Shown: positions 1 through 8,316, counted from the first letter of the stretch. The stretch is 34,014 bases of DNA from DATMNI01 sp035570275 (GCA_035570275.1 DATMNI010000241.1:1-34014); one strand, 5' to 3'. The notes: generated by a model from the sequence alone, not told the origin. A program made the numbers and translations.

Positions 1-1518
1 GGCCCCCTGCCGGCTAGGCGTTTCGCTCGCCGCCAATTGCGCCCGGAACTGCACGTGCCGCAGTCGCGTCAGTTCGACCAGTGGCCGCCACGCGGCATGC
101 ACCAGGTGGTGTTTGATGAGTAGCCGCCAGAACCGGTTGGAGCGCTTGTACAGGTACGACATCGCCAGATACGGCGCCACGGCGCGCCAATCCGCGGGCC
201 GGCGCCGCCAAATCGAGGCGTGCGAGAAGAGGCGCTGATAAATCCAGGCATAACCTCGTTCCAGTTCCTCAGGTGACATGTTTTTCGGCCGGAACACCGC
301 GTGCGCCGTGTCATACAGAGCCCAATCGCGGTGCAACAAACGCCCCTCCGCTTCCATTTGCCGGAACAGCGGCGTCGCCGGATAGGGGGTAAGAATGTGG
401 AACGTCGCGCATTCCAGGCGGTTCGCCTCGATCCAGTCGGCTGTCCGGGTGAAGACGTCTTTCCGGTCGTGATCGAATCCCAAGACGAACGAACCATTCA
501 CTTCGATGCCGTTGTCGTGCAGCATGAGGACCCGGCGGGAATAGTCGGCAGTCTTCGGTGTTTTCTTCCTTGCATCAATGAGATTCTCATCTGTGAGCGA
601 CTCGAATCCTACGAATACGCCCGTACATCCGGCCAGCGCCATGGCACGGATCAAGGTCGGATCGTCGGTGACATCAATGCTGACTGCCGCGCTCCAAATC
701 TTGTTCAGCGGCTGCAGCGCCTGACACAATTCGCGCAGGTACTCCCGGTTAGATCCCAGATTGTTGTCGATGAAGACCGCGTAGGGTTGCGTATCCGCCA
801 GGAACTCCGCAGCGATCTGGTTGGGATCTCGCATTCGATACGGCATACGCAAGCCATCCGTTGCCAGGTAGCAAAACCCGCACCGGTTGTGACAACCGCG
901 GGTGGCAATCAGACTGGTGGTGGTGAGAAAGCTCCTTCGCGGAAGCAGCGATCGCCTTGGCGCCGGGTCCTGGCGATAGTCACTCTCATAGGTCGCCACA
1001 TATTTCGATCGCAGGCAGCCCGATTCCACATCCGCTAGAATCCGCGGCCAGATCTGCACGCCATCGCCAACGGCAAGCGAGTCGGCGTATGGCGCACACT
1101 CTTCGGGACACGAGAGAACGTGCAGTCCGCCCAGCACGACCTTGCTTCCGCGGCTTCGGTACCATTGCGCCAACTCGAACGCCCGCTTCGCGAAGGTCAG
1201 GTGGACCGTGATCCCCACCACCTCGGGCATCACGGCAAATGGCGGCCGCCCGTCCAGGAGGTTCTCGTCCCAATACTGAACCTGCCAGTGTTCTGGCGTC
1301 GCCGCGGCGAAACTGGTCAAAGCGAGAGTCGGCGTAAGCACGTGCTTTCCGAAGCTCGCGTTTGGATCTTTTGGGTAGAAGGGATTAATCAGGAGCGCAT
1401 AGCGCGGCTGTATCGGTCCAGCCGGAACGGCGGGATCCAGCACGGGCGGCCGGCTCATCTCAGGCGGGCGCCATCGGTGCGATGGAGATCGCAACCACGG
1501 CTGATTTGCTGCTCTCAT
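1..1518 (-). CDS. B12-binding-type radical SAM protein (3' end outside window)
   Basis: The frame is open from an ATG at 1518 to the left edge (506 codons, no stop), so the C-terminus is missing. Residues about 34-180 look like a cobalamin-binding-type Rossmann region, with an LLINPFYP strand and the GGLHVLSCPEE loop typical of B12-binding radical SAM enzymes. The radical SAM cluster motif CHNRCGFC (C209, C213, C216) follows, which would bind a [4Fe-4S] cluster and SAM. Later motifs GFESL and GSFVLGFD also fit the radical SAM barrel. The substrate cannot be told; relatives include hopanoid, lipid and methylation enzymes. There is no signal peptide, so it is probably cytoplasmic. A near-consensus promoter ends about 8 bp before the ATG, which suggests a leaderless mRNA. 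The alternative start at M21 has no better ribosome binding site. Family call is strong; specific function unknown. Confidence 0.9.
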   Translation of the reverse strand, partial: MRAANQPWLRSPSHRWRPPEMSRPPVLDPAVPAGPIQPRYALLINPFYPKDPNASFGKHVLTPTLALTSFAAATPEHWQVQYWDENLLDGRPPFAVMPEVVGITVHLTFAKRAFELAQWYRSRGSKVVLGGLHVLSCPEECAPYADSLAVGDGVQIWPRILADVESGCLRSKYVATYESDYRQDPAPRRSLLPRRSFLTTTSLIATRGCHNRCGFCYLATDGLRMPYRMRDPNQIAAEFLADTQPYAVFIDNNLGSNREYLRELCQALQPLNKIWSAAVSIDVTDDPTLIRAMALAGCTGVFVGFESLTDENLIDARKKTPKTADYSRRVLMLHDNGIEVNGSFVLGFDHDRKDVFTRTADWIEANRLECATFHILTPYPATPLFRQMEAEGRLLHRDWALYDTAHAVFRPKNMSPEELERGYAWIYQRLFSHASIWRRRPADWRAVAPYLAMSYLYKRSNRFWRLLIKHHLVHAAWRPLVELTRLRHVQFRAQLAASETPSRQGA

Positions 1519-1554
1519 AAGAATTACTTTACTGTACAAAGTACTTCATGTCAA
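1519..1554 (-). promoter_or_regulatory. Sigma-70-like promoter with embedded palindrome, upstream of the radical SAM gene
   Basis: On the minus strand TTGACA (1554-1549), a 17-nt spacer and TAAAGT (1531-1526) form a near-consensus promoter. The expected transcription start falls at about 1519-1520, next to the ATG at 1518, so the message may have no leader. An inverted repeat TACTTT-N7-AAAGTA (1525-1543) covers the -10 box and part of the spacer. That is a good place for a repressor site. The sequence is seen; the regulation is inferred. Confidence 0.6.
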
Positions 1555-1592
1555 GAGTTCTGTTCGAGCCGGCATGCTGAGCCAACGCCCCA

Positions 1593-1703
1593 CCTTAACT
1601 CCACCGCCTTCCCGCCCTGCTCCTTGCTCTTCTGTGCGGCGTCCATGAAGGCGAACATCTCCGGCGTTTCCTGGTTCGGCACCGGGGGCGCAACAGTCTG
1701 GAA
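1593..1703 (-). pseudogene. Remnant of the C-terminus of a Gfo/Idh/MocA oxidoreductase gene
   Basis: In the minus frame this stretch encodes APPVPNQETPEMFAFMDAAQ followed by KSKEQGGKAVELR. That nearly matches the last 35 residues of the intact Gfo/Idh/MocA protein at 4811-5752 (APPVPNEETLEIFAFMDAAQ, then KSKEQGGKAVGLR). At DNA level 1597-1703 and 4818-4924 differ at 13 of 107 positions by eye. Upstream of the matching part the frame is unrelated, and the stop after LR is lost (TGG). It is a fragment left by a paralogue that was deleted or by a partial duplication. It lies between the radical SAM promoter and the MNT gene. The rest of the 1519-1857 interval holds no other gene I can support. 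Confidence 0.8.
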
Positions 1704-1857
1704 GGTGACTTCGCCACAATTCCCTGACTGCTAAACTAAGTCTTTCCAAACCCATTTGCGGAAACACAAATGCCTCCGCAAACGGTCTTCGACGTGGTTG
1801 GCGGCAAGGCACGCTGTGGCACCGCCGGAATGGTTTCGGTGGTTACGGGAATTGGAC

Positions 1858-2181
1858 ATGACACGCGACGAGGCGATTGCGGAGATCACCCATAAGTTGA
1901 TCGAGTTCTACCAGCCTATTCGCATCTACCTGTTCGGATCGGTGGCGCGTGGCGATGACGGGCCGGATAGCGATCTGGATTTTCTGGTGGTGGTCCCGGA
2001 CGATGCGCCCGAGGACAAATTGCGTCCCGGCGCCGGGCGGAGAGCGGTACGTGGAACCGGGTTCGCCAAGGACATCGTGCCGTGGCGCAAGACGGATTTC
2101 GAGGAGCGGGCCGCTTGGGTCAGGGCATCCCTGCCGGCCACCGTCGTGCGCGAGGGAAAACTGCTCTATGACACCCAATGA
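1858..2181 (+). CDS. MNT-type nucleotidyltransferase (antitoxin-like partner of HEPN)
   Basis: This is a 107-residue minimal nucleotidyltransferase. It has the family signature GSVARGDDGPDSDLDFLVVV (the GS..RG loop plus the DxD metal-binding pair) and a third acidic residue in KDIVPW, as expected for the DNA polymerase beta-like fold. The ATG at 1858 was chosen because family members begin with MTRDE-like sequence; the longer upstream extension from 1756 is low-complexity and lacks homology. The gene overlaps the following HEPN gene by 14 bp, the usual MNT-then-HEPN order. In characterised MntA/HepT pairs the MNT protein AMPylates and silences the HEPN RNase. That role here is inferred from family and arrangement. 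Confidence 0.85.
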   Translation: MTRDEAIAEITHKLIEFYQPIRIYLFGSVARGDDGPDSDLDFLVVVPDDAPEDKLRPGAGRRAVRGTGFAKDIVPWRKTDFEERAAWVRASLPATVVREGKLLYDTQ

Positions 2182-2572
2182 AGCCCGCGCCAGGGAAACA
2201 AGGGAATGGCTCGCCAAGGCCGATGAAGACCTGGCCTCGGCGCGTGTGCTCATCGGGTCCGGCCATATCGCCAACGCGCTCTTCTTTTGCCAGCAGGCCG
2301 CCGAGAAGAGCCTCAAGGCTTTCTTGACTTGGCACCAACAGGCGTTCCGGCGAACCCACGATCTGGAGGAGTTGGGTGAGGCCTGCCGCGCGATTGATGG
2401 CGCGCTGGCTGCGCTATTGGAGCAGGCGGACGTTCTTTCGGATTACGCATGGAAGCTGCGCTATCCCGGAGCGCTCTACACCCCCGAATTGGAGGAAGCT
2501 GAGGCCCTGTTCGACGTTGCCCGCGGCATTTTCCGCGAAATCCAGTCGCGGCTCCATAGTGACGGCGCATGA
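2168..2572 (+). CDS. HEPN domain protein (putative toxin or partner of MNT)
   Basis: This 134-residue all-helical protein of the HEPN type carries the typical core WLAKADEDLASARVL, then ALFFCQQAAEKSLKAFL and RRTHDLEELG. Its length is normal for the PF05168-like group. The ATG at 2168 lies inside the end of the MNT gene, so the two are translationally coupled. The RNase motif R-x4-6-H of proven HepT toxins is not obvious: the conserved His sits in RRTHDL with Arg only two and three residues before it. It may therefore be an uncatalytic or differently organised HEPN protein. Domain call strong; toxin activity uncertain. Confidence 0.85.
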   Translation: MTPNEARARETREWLAKADEDLASARVLIGSGHIANALFFCQQAAEKSLKAFLTWHQQAFRRTHDLEELGEACRAIDGALAALLEQADVLSDYAWKLRYPGALYTPELEEAEALFDVARGIFREIQSRLHSDGA

Positions 2573-2589
2573 GCAGCAGCCGGAGCAAT

Positions 2590-2862
2590 CGTCATCACGT
2601 CTTTCGAGAGTATACCGAGCCTGCGGTCCCGTCGCACAGCCGGGATCGAACCAAGCCCCTGCACGTTCGCCACCCAGTCCCGATCAAGGAATGGGAACCG
2701 TGGCAGCGGCACTTCGTACAGGCTGAGCCGGTGTTGAGTGGTGAGAGGCACGTACAGCACCAGCGCGCGCGGAGGATTGGGATCAGGGCGCGACGCGATT
2801 ACGACGGGCCGTGTCTTCGCGGCGAGTTCCAGATCCACGAGCCACGCCTCACCAATCCGCTC
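2590..2862 (-). pseudogene. Degraded MazF/PemK-family toxin gene
   Basis: The minus-strand frame reads GEAWLVDLELAAKTRPVVIA, then ALVLYVPLTTQHRLSLYEVP and a VANVQGLGSIP segment. This is the recognisable body of a PemK/MazF-like endoribonuclease (first beta strands, KTRPVV, PLTT, and the N-V-Q-G-L-G-S strand). No ATG precedes GEAWL; an in-frame TGA lies just upstream. The only nearby start codon, a GTG at 2838, would remove the first conserved strand. At the other end the similarity stops after SKDVMT, about a dozen residues short of a normal C-terminal helix, and the frame then runs antisense through the HEPN gene. No antitoxin ORF accompanies it. I read it as a decaying toxin gene. Confidence 0.6.
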
Positions 2863-2904
2863 GAATATGAACTTGCCGCTCGCTAAGCCGCGTCACAAGC
2901 CCGC

Positions 2905-4737
2905 TTAACGCGTTCCACTCAAAACCTGAACGGCGCGCTCCAGCACCACGTCGCGGCCCGCGGCAATCGCCTGCCGGGTGGGTTCCACCCGGACATCCGG
3001 CTGCACGCCCACCCCCACGAACTCGGTACCATCGGGCATGCGGTCCCACTTGGTGCAGATGCGGGCGTAGGCGCCGTACACCTCCACGATCAGCGGTTGG
3101 CCGGTCGATCCACCGGTGGCAGTGCCCACCAGCTTGGCCCGGCCCGACATCTTGAGCGGCACCAGGAAGTCCTCGGCGGCGCTGTAAGTGTTCGGCCCGA
3201 TCAGGACCGCCACGGGTCCAGTGAAGGGCCGCTCGCCGCGCGGCTCCACCACGCCCGAATCGCCTCCCTCGAAGAGCGGCATCGGCCGATTCCATGCGCG
3301 GTAAACCGGCCGGTAATCGCGCGTCCGCCACACCGACGTCTGCGTGACAGGCGTATCGATGAGACGGGCGATCAGCGCGAACCCGATGTCGCTGCTTCCT
3401 CCGCCGTTGTTTCGGACGTCAATGATCAACCCCTTCGCCCCCAGGATCTGGGGAAAAATCCTATCGAACTCCTTGACCGCGGCATCGCTGCCGAACGTAT
3501 TCGCCGCCACGTAGGCAACGCCGCCTTCCAGCATCCGGAACTCGAGCGGCGGCCTTTGTGTCCATGGAGCCGATCGGCGCACGCTGCCGAGGTTGCGCGC
3601 CATCCGCGCCTCACGCAGCTCACCATCAGTGCCGCGGAGCCGCACGGCGGCGGTGGAACCCGAGGGGCCTGCCAGCACCAACGAAAACGCACGTGCATCG
3701 CGATCCTGCGTGGTAGAGGCCGTTACATATTGGTACTCATCTTCGATCACCTTTGCTGCCGGCCGCCCGTCCACCTCCACCACTTCCATTCCGGGCCGCA
3801 CGCCGCTCGCCTCCATCTCCGCCGTCGCAGCGACAGCGATAACCACCGGCTTGCCTTCAATCGATTCGATGCGAACGGCCGGAGTGTCGCGGTCATCTAA
3901 GGCCATGATGCCCGAATGACCGTCGCGCAATAGAGCCATAACGCGCTTCAGCACGGCGATGTACCCGGCCTGCGATTTCGCCGCGATCACATCAGGCAAG
4001 TACCGTTCCAACACGGCATCCCAATCGAGCTCCGGGCGTTGATCGAGAAATACGAAGTTCTGCCGCACCTCGCTCCACAGGCGCGCAAATCCCGCCACGC
4101 GCAGCATCCGCACTTCGTCCGGGTCGGGAGACGCCGAAGGGACATAAGTGACGACTCTAGGATCGATCGCCTGCCGAACAACGTTCTCCAGCGTGCGAGC
4201 CACCAGGTCTACCCAGCCGGCGATCTGACGCCGCTCCTCCGCCGGGTTCTGGTCGAAGTCGATTGTGAACGGCGCGGCGGCGCAGACGCTGAACAGCCAG
4301 CGCTGCGGCTGCACTACGGCGCAGACCGCGCTACGGCCTGCAGGCGCCGCGCTTGTCAGAAACAGAAAGAATCCCGCCGCCGGCATCCCGGAATGTGCCT
4401 GGCGTCCGTCGTTGAATACTTTGGCCGCCGCCGCGGGCGTCCCGAATTCGAGGATGTCCACCCACGGCTGCATCGCCGCCGCTTCGAAATGCCGCCACCA
4501 CACGACTCTTACGAGCGTCACCAGCTTGGCCCCGATCCGCAGGTCCGCCCCAGCCGGCGTTTCCGGTATCGGGAGCCGAATCGCGGTGCGCAGATCCTCC
4601 CGCACCCGCACTCTCAACAGGGTCGAGGCGAGCGGCTTGGCGCTCTCGATCAACCTCTGCATGTTCTCAAGCGAAGACGGCGCCTCCTGGGCCGCCGCGA
4701 CGGCGCACAGGGGCAGCAGGGTCAGGGAACGAAACAT
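2905..4737 (-). CDS. Exported S41-family peptidase (tricorn/IRBP-like)
   Basis: The 610-residue protein has a short signal peptide (about 1-16, ending AVAAA). The N-terminal 200 residues are of unknown role. A region with a PDZ-like stretch follows (about 290-350, GVRPGMEVVEVDG), then the S41 catalytic domain from about 380. Motifs seen are the GLIIDVRNNGGGSSD strand, the nucleophile region GPNTYSAAEDF with Ser519, and LVGTATGGSTGQPL. The Lys that serves CtpA about 25 residues after the Ser is replaced here, so the protein resembles the tricorn/IRBP branch rather than classical CtpA. It probably acts in the periplasm on peptides or misfolded proteins. It is followed closely by the MazF remnant. 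No operon partner is certain; the Gfo/Idh gene upstream is on the same strand, 73 bp away. Confidence 0.88.
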   Translation of the reverse strand: MFRSLTLLPLCAVAAAQEAPSSLENMQRLIESAKPLASTLLRVRVREDLRTAIRLPIPETPAGADLRIGAKLVTLVRVVWWRHFEAAAMQPWVDILEFGTPAAAAKVFNDGRQAHSGMPAAGFFLFLTSAAPAGRSAVCAVVQPQRWLFSVCAAAPFTIDFDQNPAEERRQIAGWVDLVARTLENVVRQAIDPRVVTYVPSASPDPDEVRMLRVAGFARLWSEVRQNFVFLDQRPELDWDAVLERYLPDVIAAKSQAGYIAVLKRVMALLRDGHSGIMALDDRDTPAVRIESIEGKPVVIAVAATAEMEASGVRPGMEVVEVDGRPAAKVIEDEYQYVTASTTQDRDARAFSLVLAGPSGSTAAVRLRGTDGELREARMARNLGSVRRSAPWTQRPPLEFRMLEGGVAYVAANTFGSDAAVKEFDRIFPQILGAKGLIIDVRNNGGGSSDIGFALIARLIDTPVTQTSVWRTRDYRPVYRAWNRPMPLFEGGDSGVVEPRGERPFTGPVAVLIGPNTYSAAEDFLVPLKMSGRAKLVGTATGGSTGQPLIVEVYGAYARICTKWDRMPDGTEFVGVGVQPDVRVEPTRQAIAAGRDVVLERAVQVLSGTR

Positions 4738-4810
4738 GGCTCTCGCAGATTAGCAGAATTGTCGCGCACGCTTCACCATGCCGCAGGCCCGCAGCCCTCT
4801 AACGCCCTCA

Positions 4811-5752
4811 CTACCGCAACCCCACCGCCTTCCCGCCCTGCTCCTTGCTCTTCTGCGCGGCGTCCATAAACGCGAATATCTCCAGCGTCTCCTCGTTCGG
4901 CACCGGAGGCGCGCCGGTTTGGAAAAACTTCACGATCTGCACCACCAGCGGCCGGTAGTCCGCGGCGGTTGAGGACTTGGGGTGGCTCTCCACCACTTCG
5001 CGGCCGCGGATCACGACGGCTCCGTAATCGCTGTAGGGGCGGACCGCGTTGACCGTGCCGATGCGCCCATCGGCCCAGCGGCCTACGATCACGTCGCCAT
5101 ATTCGCCCGAGGTGCGAGTGACGGCAACGCAGCCGCGGCCCATGATGGTGTACAGCAGCTCGATGGGATGCACGGCATACCACGACAGGTCCAGGTAGTG
5201 GTGCGGCTCGAACGGACCGGGCCCCCAGGTGAACGCGCCGGTGATGTCCGGAAACTTCATGCTGGCTCCGATTTCGCCGAACCGCAGGCTCGACGAACTG
5301 AACCACGGCACATGGGCTTCGGCGGCCAGCCGGGCAATCTCGCGGGCGTCCTCCAGCGTGGATGCCAGCGGCTTGTCGATGAACAGCGGCTTGTGCCCCG
5401 CAATCACCGGCCTGGCCTGCGCCAGGTGGACACGCCCGTCCCCCGATTCCAGCAGCACGGCATCCACTTTGGTCAGCAGCGTGGCGATGTCCGGCACAAT
5501 CTCCACACCGTATTTCATGCGGATTTCTTCGGCATACTGCTCCACGCGGTCGGCCGAACTTGGGATGTCTTGGCTGCCGCCTTTGTAGGCCGCCACCACG
5601 CGCACTCCGGGAATGTGGCCTTGCTCGCCGGAGTCTCCATTCATCAGCTTCGTAAATGCCGGAACGTGGGAAGTATCCGTTCCAATGATCCCCAGGCGCA
5701 GATCGGCCGCCCCGCCGCAGACCGCCGCCAACAAGATTACCGTTAGTTTCAC
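4811..5752 (-). CDS. Exported Gfo/Idh/MocA-family oxidoreductase
   Basis: This is a predicted NAD(P)-dependent sugar or inositol oxidoreductase of the Gfo/Idh/MocA family. A GTG start at 5752 gives a clear hydrophobic signal (KLTVILLAAVCGGAA), then the Rossmann strand LRLGIIGTDTSH and the family motif FIDKPLAST where EKP is usual. The C-terminal sheet carries ADGRIGTVNAVRPYSDYG. An ATG extension to 5800 would put polar sequence before the signal peptide, so I prefer 5752. The glycine-rich nucleotide loop is atypical (GTDTSH instead of GxGxxG), and export to the periplasm would require an exported or tightly bound cofactor. A degraded copy of its last 35 codons lies at 1593-1703. Substrate unknown. 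Confidence 0.82.
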   Translation of the reverse strand: MKLTVILLAAVCGGAADLRLGIIGTDTSHVPAFTKLMNGDSGEQGHIPGVRVVAAYKGGSQDIPSSADRVEQYAEEIRMKYGVEIVPDIATLLTKVDAVLLESGDGRVHLAQARPVIAGHKPLFIDKPLASTLEDAREIARLAAEAHVPWFSSSSLRFGEIGASMKFPDITGAFTWGPGPFEPHHYLDLSWYAVHPIELLYTIMGRGCVAVTRTSGEYGDVIVGRWADGRIGTVNAVRPYSDYGAVVIRGREVVESHPKSSTAADYRPLVVQIVKFFQTGAPPVPNEETLEIFAFMDAAQKSKEQGGKAVGLR

Positions 5753-5767
5753 GATGGCATTGTACAC
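5753..5767. repeat. 15-bp sequence shared with 6161-6175
   Basis: GATGGCATTGTACAC occurs exactly at 5753-5767 and again at 6161-6175 in the same orientation, with weaker similarity continuing for about 18 bp. Both copies lie just upstream of minus-strand genes (the Gfo/Idh gene and the coiled-coil gene). Read on the minus strand they contain TACAAT, a near -10 box, but no convincing -35 box. It may be a shared promoter element or a duplicated edge of an inserted segment. Confidence 0.45.
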
Positions 5768-5809
5768 CGGCGCCCAGACCCTCTGAGTGCCGCGGACCAA
5801 CGTCCGGTT

Positions 5810-6112
5810 TCAGGTATGCCCGTTGCTGCCACGTTGCAGGGATTGAATCAGGCCTTGCAGCTTTTCTTCCGTCACGAGCTGTGCGGCGGCGAGTTGCGTC
5901 ATTTTCCGGTCAAACTCCGAACCCATCTCCCGGCGCTTCCGGCGCTCAGCGAGGGCTTCGCGGATGCCAGCCTTGATCGCTCGGCTGAGCAGGGCATCTG
6001 TCCTGGCGAGCTTGGCTTCGCTCTTGTCGAGTCCAGCCTCGATCCTGGCGAGCGCACCTTCGTTTCTGGCCTGTTGCTCCAGGATGAACTCGATAGTCCG
6101 TTCGACGTCCAC
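5810..6112 (-). CDS. Small charged coiled-coil protein of unknown function
   Basis: A 100-residue protein starts at a GTG (6112) preceded by a good GGAGGT ribosome binding site. It is almost entirely helical and highly charged (EFILEQQARNEGALARIEAG, DKSEAKLARTDALLSRAIKA), with heptad-like spacing of hydrophobic residues, so a coiled coil is likely. There is no signal peptide or membrane segment. The gene is transcribed away from recG; the two starts are about 100 bp apart. Similar short coiled-coil ORFs are, as I recall, frequent in Solibacter-type genomes, but I know no function. It is flanked by two copies of the 15-bp sequence GATGGCATTGTACAC, which may mark insertion or promoter copying. 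Confidence 0.7.
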   Translation of the reverse strand: MDVERTIEFILEQQARNEGALARIEAGLDKSEAKLARTDALLSRAIKAGIREALAERRKRREMGSEFDRKMTQLAAAQLVTEEKLQGLIQSLQRGSNGHT

Positions 6113-6214
6113 GCAACCTCCGTTCCCTATGATAACCGAGTTTCAGCCTGCCCCACAAAGGATGGCATTGTACACTGGTACCGCGACCCCCTGGGCCGCC
6201 TTTCAGACCCCGGC

Positions 6215-8314
6215 ATGGACCTCACCACCCCACTCACCTACATCAAAGGAATCGGCCCCGCCCGCGCCGCCATGCTGGAATCCAAGGGGTGTCGATCGGT
6301 CGAAGACCTGCTTGGCTACGTCCCGTTCCGTTACGAAGACCGCAGCAACATGAAGACCATCGCCCAGCTTGCGCCTGGGGAAATGGCCACGGTCATCACG
6401 GAAGTCCGGTCCACCAAACTCTCGGGCTTTAAGCGCCGCAATCTGGGGCTCTTCGAAGTGCGGTTCACGGATTCTTCGCGGGCCATTCTGGCGGGCAAGT
6501 GGTTCCACGGCGGCTACCTCGCCAACGTGCTGGGCGAAGGCCTCAAGGTCGCGCTGTTCGGCAAGGTGGAATTCGACAGCTACTCGGGCGAACTCACCAT
6601 GCTCCATCCCGAATTTGAGATCCTTTCGGGCGACGATGAGGATGGCGAAGCCTCGTTGCACACCGGCCGCATCGTTCCCATTTACGAGGCCGCCGGCAAG
6701 ATGACCACCCGCGTCCTGCGAACGGTGACCCACCGCATCTTCCAGGAACTGGCGCCGGTGGAGGACAACCTCCCGCAGTTTCTGCGCGACCGTCTGAAGC
6801 TGCCGGACTACTGGACGGCCATCCGCCACGCGCATTTCCCGCCGCCCGAAAGCGACCTTCGCCTGCTCAACGCCTTCCGCACTCAGGCGCATTTCCGGCT
6901 GATCTTCGAGGAGTTTTTCTGGCTGGAATGCGGCGTCGCCCTGAAGCGCAGCAAGGCGCGCACCCTGCCTGGCATTGCGTTTGAGCTCAACGACCGCGTG
7001 CGCGAGCGTGTCAAGGCCATGCTGCCGTTCAAGCCCACCGGGGCGCAGAAGCGCGTGATCAAGGAAATTGCCGACGATATGAACCAGCCGCATCCCATGA
7101 ACCGCCTGCTGCAGGGCGACGTGGGCAGCGGCAAGACCATTGTGGCCGCCGAAGCCGCCGTGATCGCCATCGAAAACGGGTACCAGGTGGCGGTGCTGGC
7201 GCCCACGGAGATCCTGGCCACGCAGCACGGGGTCTATTTCGCGCAGATATTCAAGAAACTGGGTTACGTCACCGCGCGGCTCACCGGTTCCTTCAGCGCC
7301 CGCGAAAAAGCGCAGCTCAAAAAGCTGCTGGCGGAGGGGCTGGTGCAGGTGGCGGTGGGCACCCACGCGCTGCTGGAAAAGGACGTCGAGTTTAAGAAGC
7401 TGGGCCTGGTCATCATCGATGAACAACATCGTTTCGGCGTGCTTCAGCGCCTGGGTATGGTGCAGAAGGGCGTCACGCCGGACGTGCTGGTGATGACCGC
7501 GACCCCCATCCCGCGCACGCTGGCGATGACGCTCTACGGCGATCTGGATGTCTCCGTGATCGACGAACTTCCGCCCGGCCGCAAGCCCGTCAAGACCAAA
7601 CACTACACCGCCGACCAGATTGAGCTGGCCCTGAGCTTCCTGAAGCTGCAGATCGATGAAGGCCGGCAGGCTTATGTGGTCTACCCGGTGATCGAAGAGT
7701 CCGAAACCCAGGCCATGAAAGCGGCGCAACAGGAATACGAGCACCTGTCGCGCGAAGTTTTCCCTGATGTTCCCATCGGCCTGATGCACGGGCGCCTGGG
7801 CGCCGAGGAAAAGGAATCGGTGATGCAGCGGTTCAAGGAGGGCCACCTGAAGATTCTGGTTTCCACCACGGTGATTGAGGTGGGCGTGGACGTGCCCAAT
7901 GCCAGCGTGATGCTGGTGGAGCAGGCCGAGCGATTCGGTCTGGCCCAACTGCACCAGCTTCGAGGGCGGGTGGGCCGCGGCGCTGCCCAGAGCTACTGTA
8001 TGCTGGTCACCGAAAAGATGAACGACACGGCGCGCGAACGCATTCGCACCCTGGTGGAATCCACCGACGGGTTCTATATTTCAGAGATGGACCTGAAGCT
8101 CCGTGGACACGGCGAGTTCTTCGGAACCAGGCAGTCCGGGGTGCCGGCATTCCGCATGGCGGATCTGCAGCGCGATAGCGAAATCCTGGAAACGGCGCGC
8201 CGCGAAGCCATCGATTTCATCGCCAGCCCGCCTTCGGCGGACGAACTCCGGCGCGCCGTCGCCTACATCCGCGACCACTGGCAGCGGCGCTATGCTTTGG
8301 TGACGGTGGGGTGA
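6215..8314 (+). CDS. recG: ATP-dependent DNA helicase RecG
   Basis: The 699-residue protein is the branch-migration helicase that remodels stalled forks and Holliday junctions in the cytoplasm. The start at 6215 (MDLTTPLTYIKGIGPARA) matches the usual RecG N-terminus; the open frame extends 133 codons upstream but antisense to the coiled-coil gene, so that extension is rejected. In order there are the wedge/OB region (about 50-160), Walker A GDVGSGKT (301-308), the DEQH box (402-405), TATPIPRT, and HQLRGRVGRG of the C-terminal helicase lobe. Length is normal. The recG stop is 25 bp before rsmD, with a 14-bp tandem duplication between them, so the two are probably co-transcribed. Confidence 0.97.
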   Translation: MDLTTPLTYIKGIGPARAAMLESKGCRSVEDLLGYVPFRYEDRSNMKTIAQLAPGEMATVITEVRSTKLSGFKRRNLGLFEVRFTDSSRAILAGKWFHGGYLANVLGEGLKVALFGKVEFDSYSGELTMLHPEFEILSGDDEDGEASLHTGRIVPIYEAAGKMTTRVLRTVTHRIFQELAPVEDNLPQFLRDRLKLPDYWTAIRHAHFPPPESDLRLLNAFRTQAHFRLIFEEFFWLECGVALKRSKARTLPGIAFELNDRVRERVKAMLPFKPTGAQKRVIKEIADDMNQPHPMNRLLQGDVGSGKTIVAAEAAVIAIENGYQVAVLAPTEILATQHGVYFAQIFKKLGYVTARLTGSFSAREKAQLKKLLAEGLVQVAVGTHALLEKDVEFKKLGLVIIDEQHRFGVLQRLGMVQKGVTPDVLVMTATPIPRTLAMTLYGDLDVSVIDELPPGRKPVKTKHYTADQIELALSFLKLQIDEGRQAYVVYPVIEESETQAMKAAQQEYEHLSREVFPDVPIGLMHGRLGAEEKESVMQRFKEGHLKILVSTTVIEVGVDVPNASVMLVEQAERFGLAQLHQLRGRVGRGAAQSYCMLVTEKMNDTARERIRTLVESTDGFYISEMDLKLRGHGEFFGTRQSGVPAFRMADLQRDSEILETARREAIDFIASPPSADELRRAVAYIRDHWQRRYALVTVG

Positions 8315-8316
8315 TG

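Noticed and set aside
1756..1857. N-terminal extension of the MNT gene
   Set aside because: The extra 34 residues are Arg/Trp-rich and do not resemble MNT proteins, which start at the ATG at 1858.
5816..6214. In-frame upstream extension of recG by 133 codons
   Set aside because: It runs antisense to the coiled-coil gene, and RecG families begin at the sequence found at 6215.
6203..7954. Long open frame of 583 codons antisense to recG
   Set aside because: The plus strand is a full, motif-complete RecG. The antisense protein is His/Gln/Arg-rich without domains, as expected for the opposite strand of GC-rich coding DNA.
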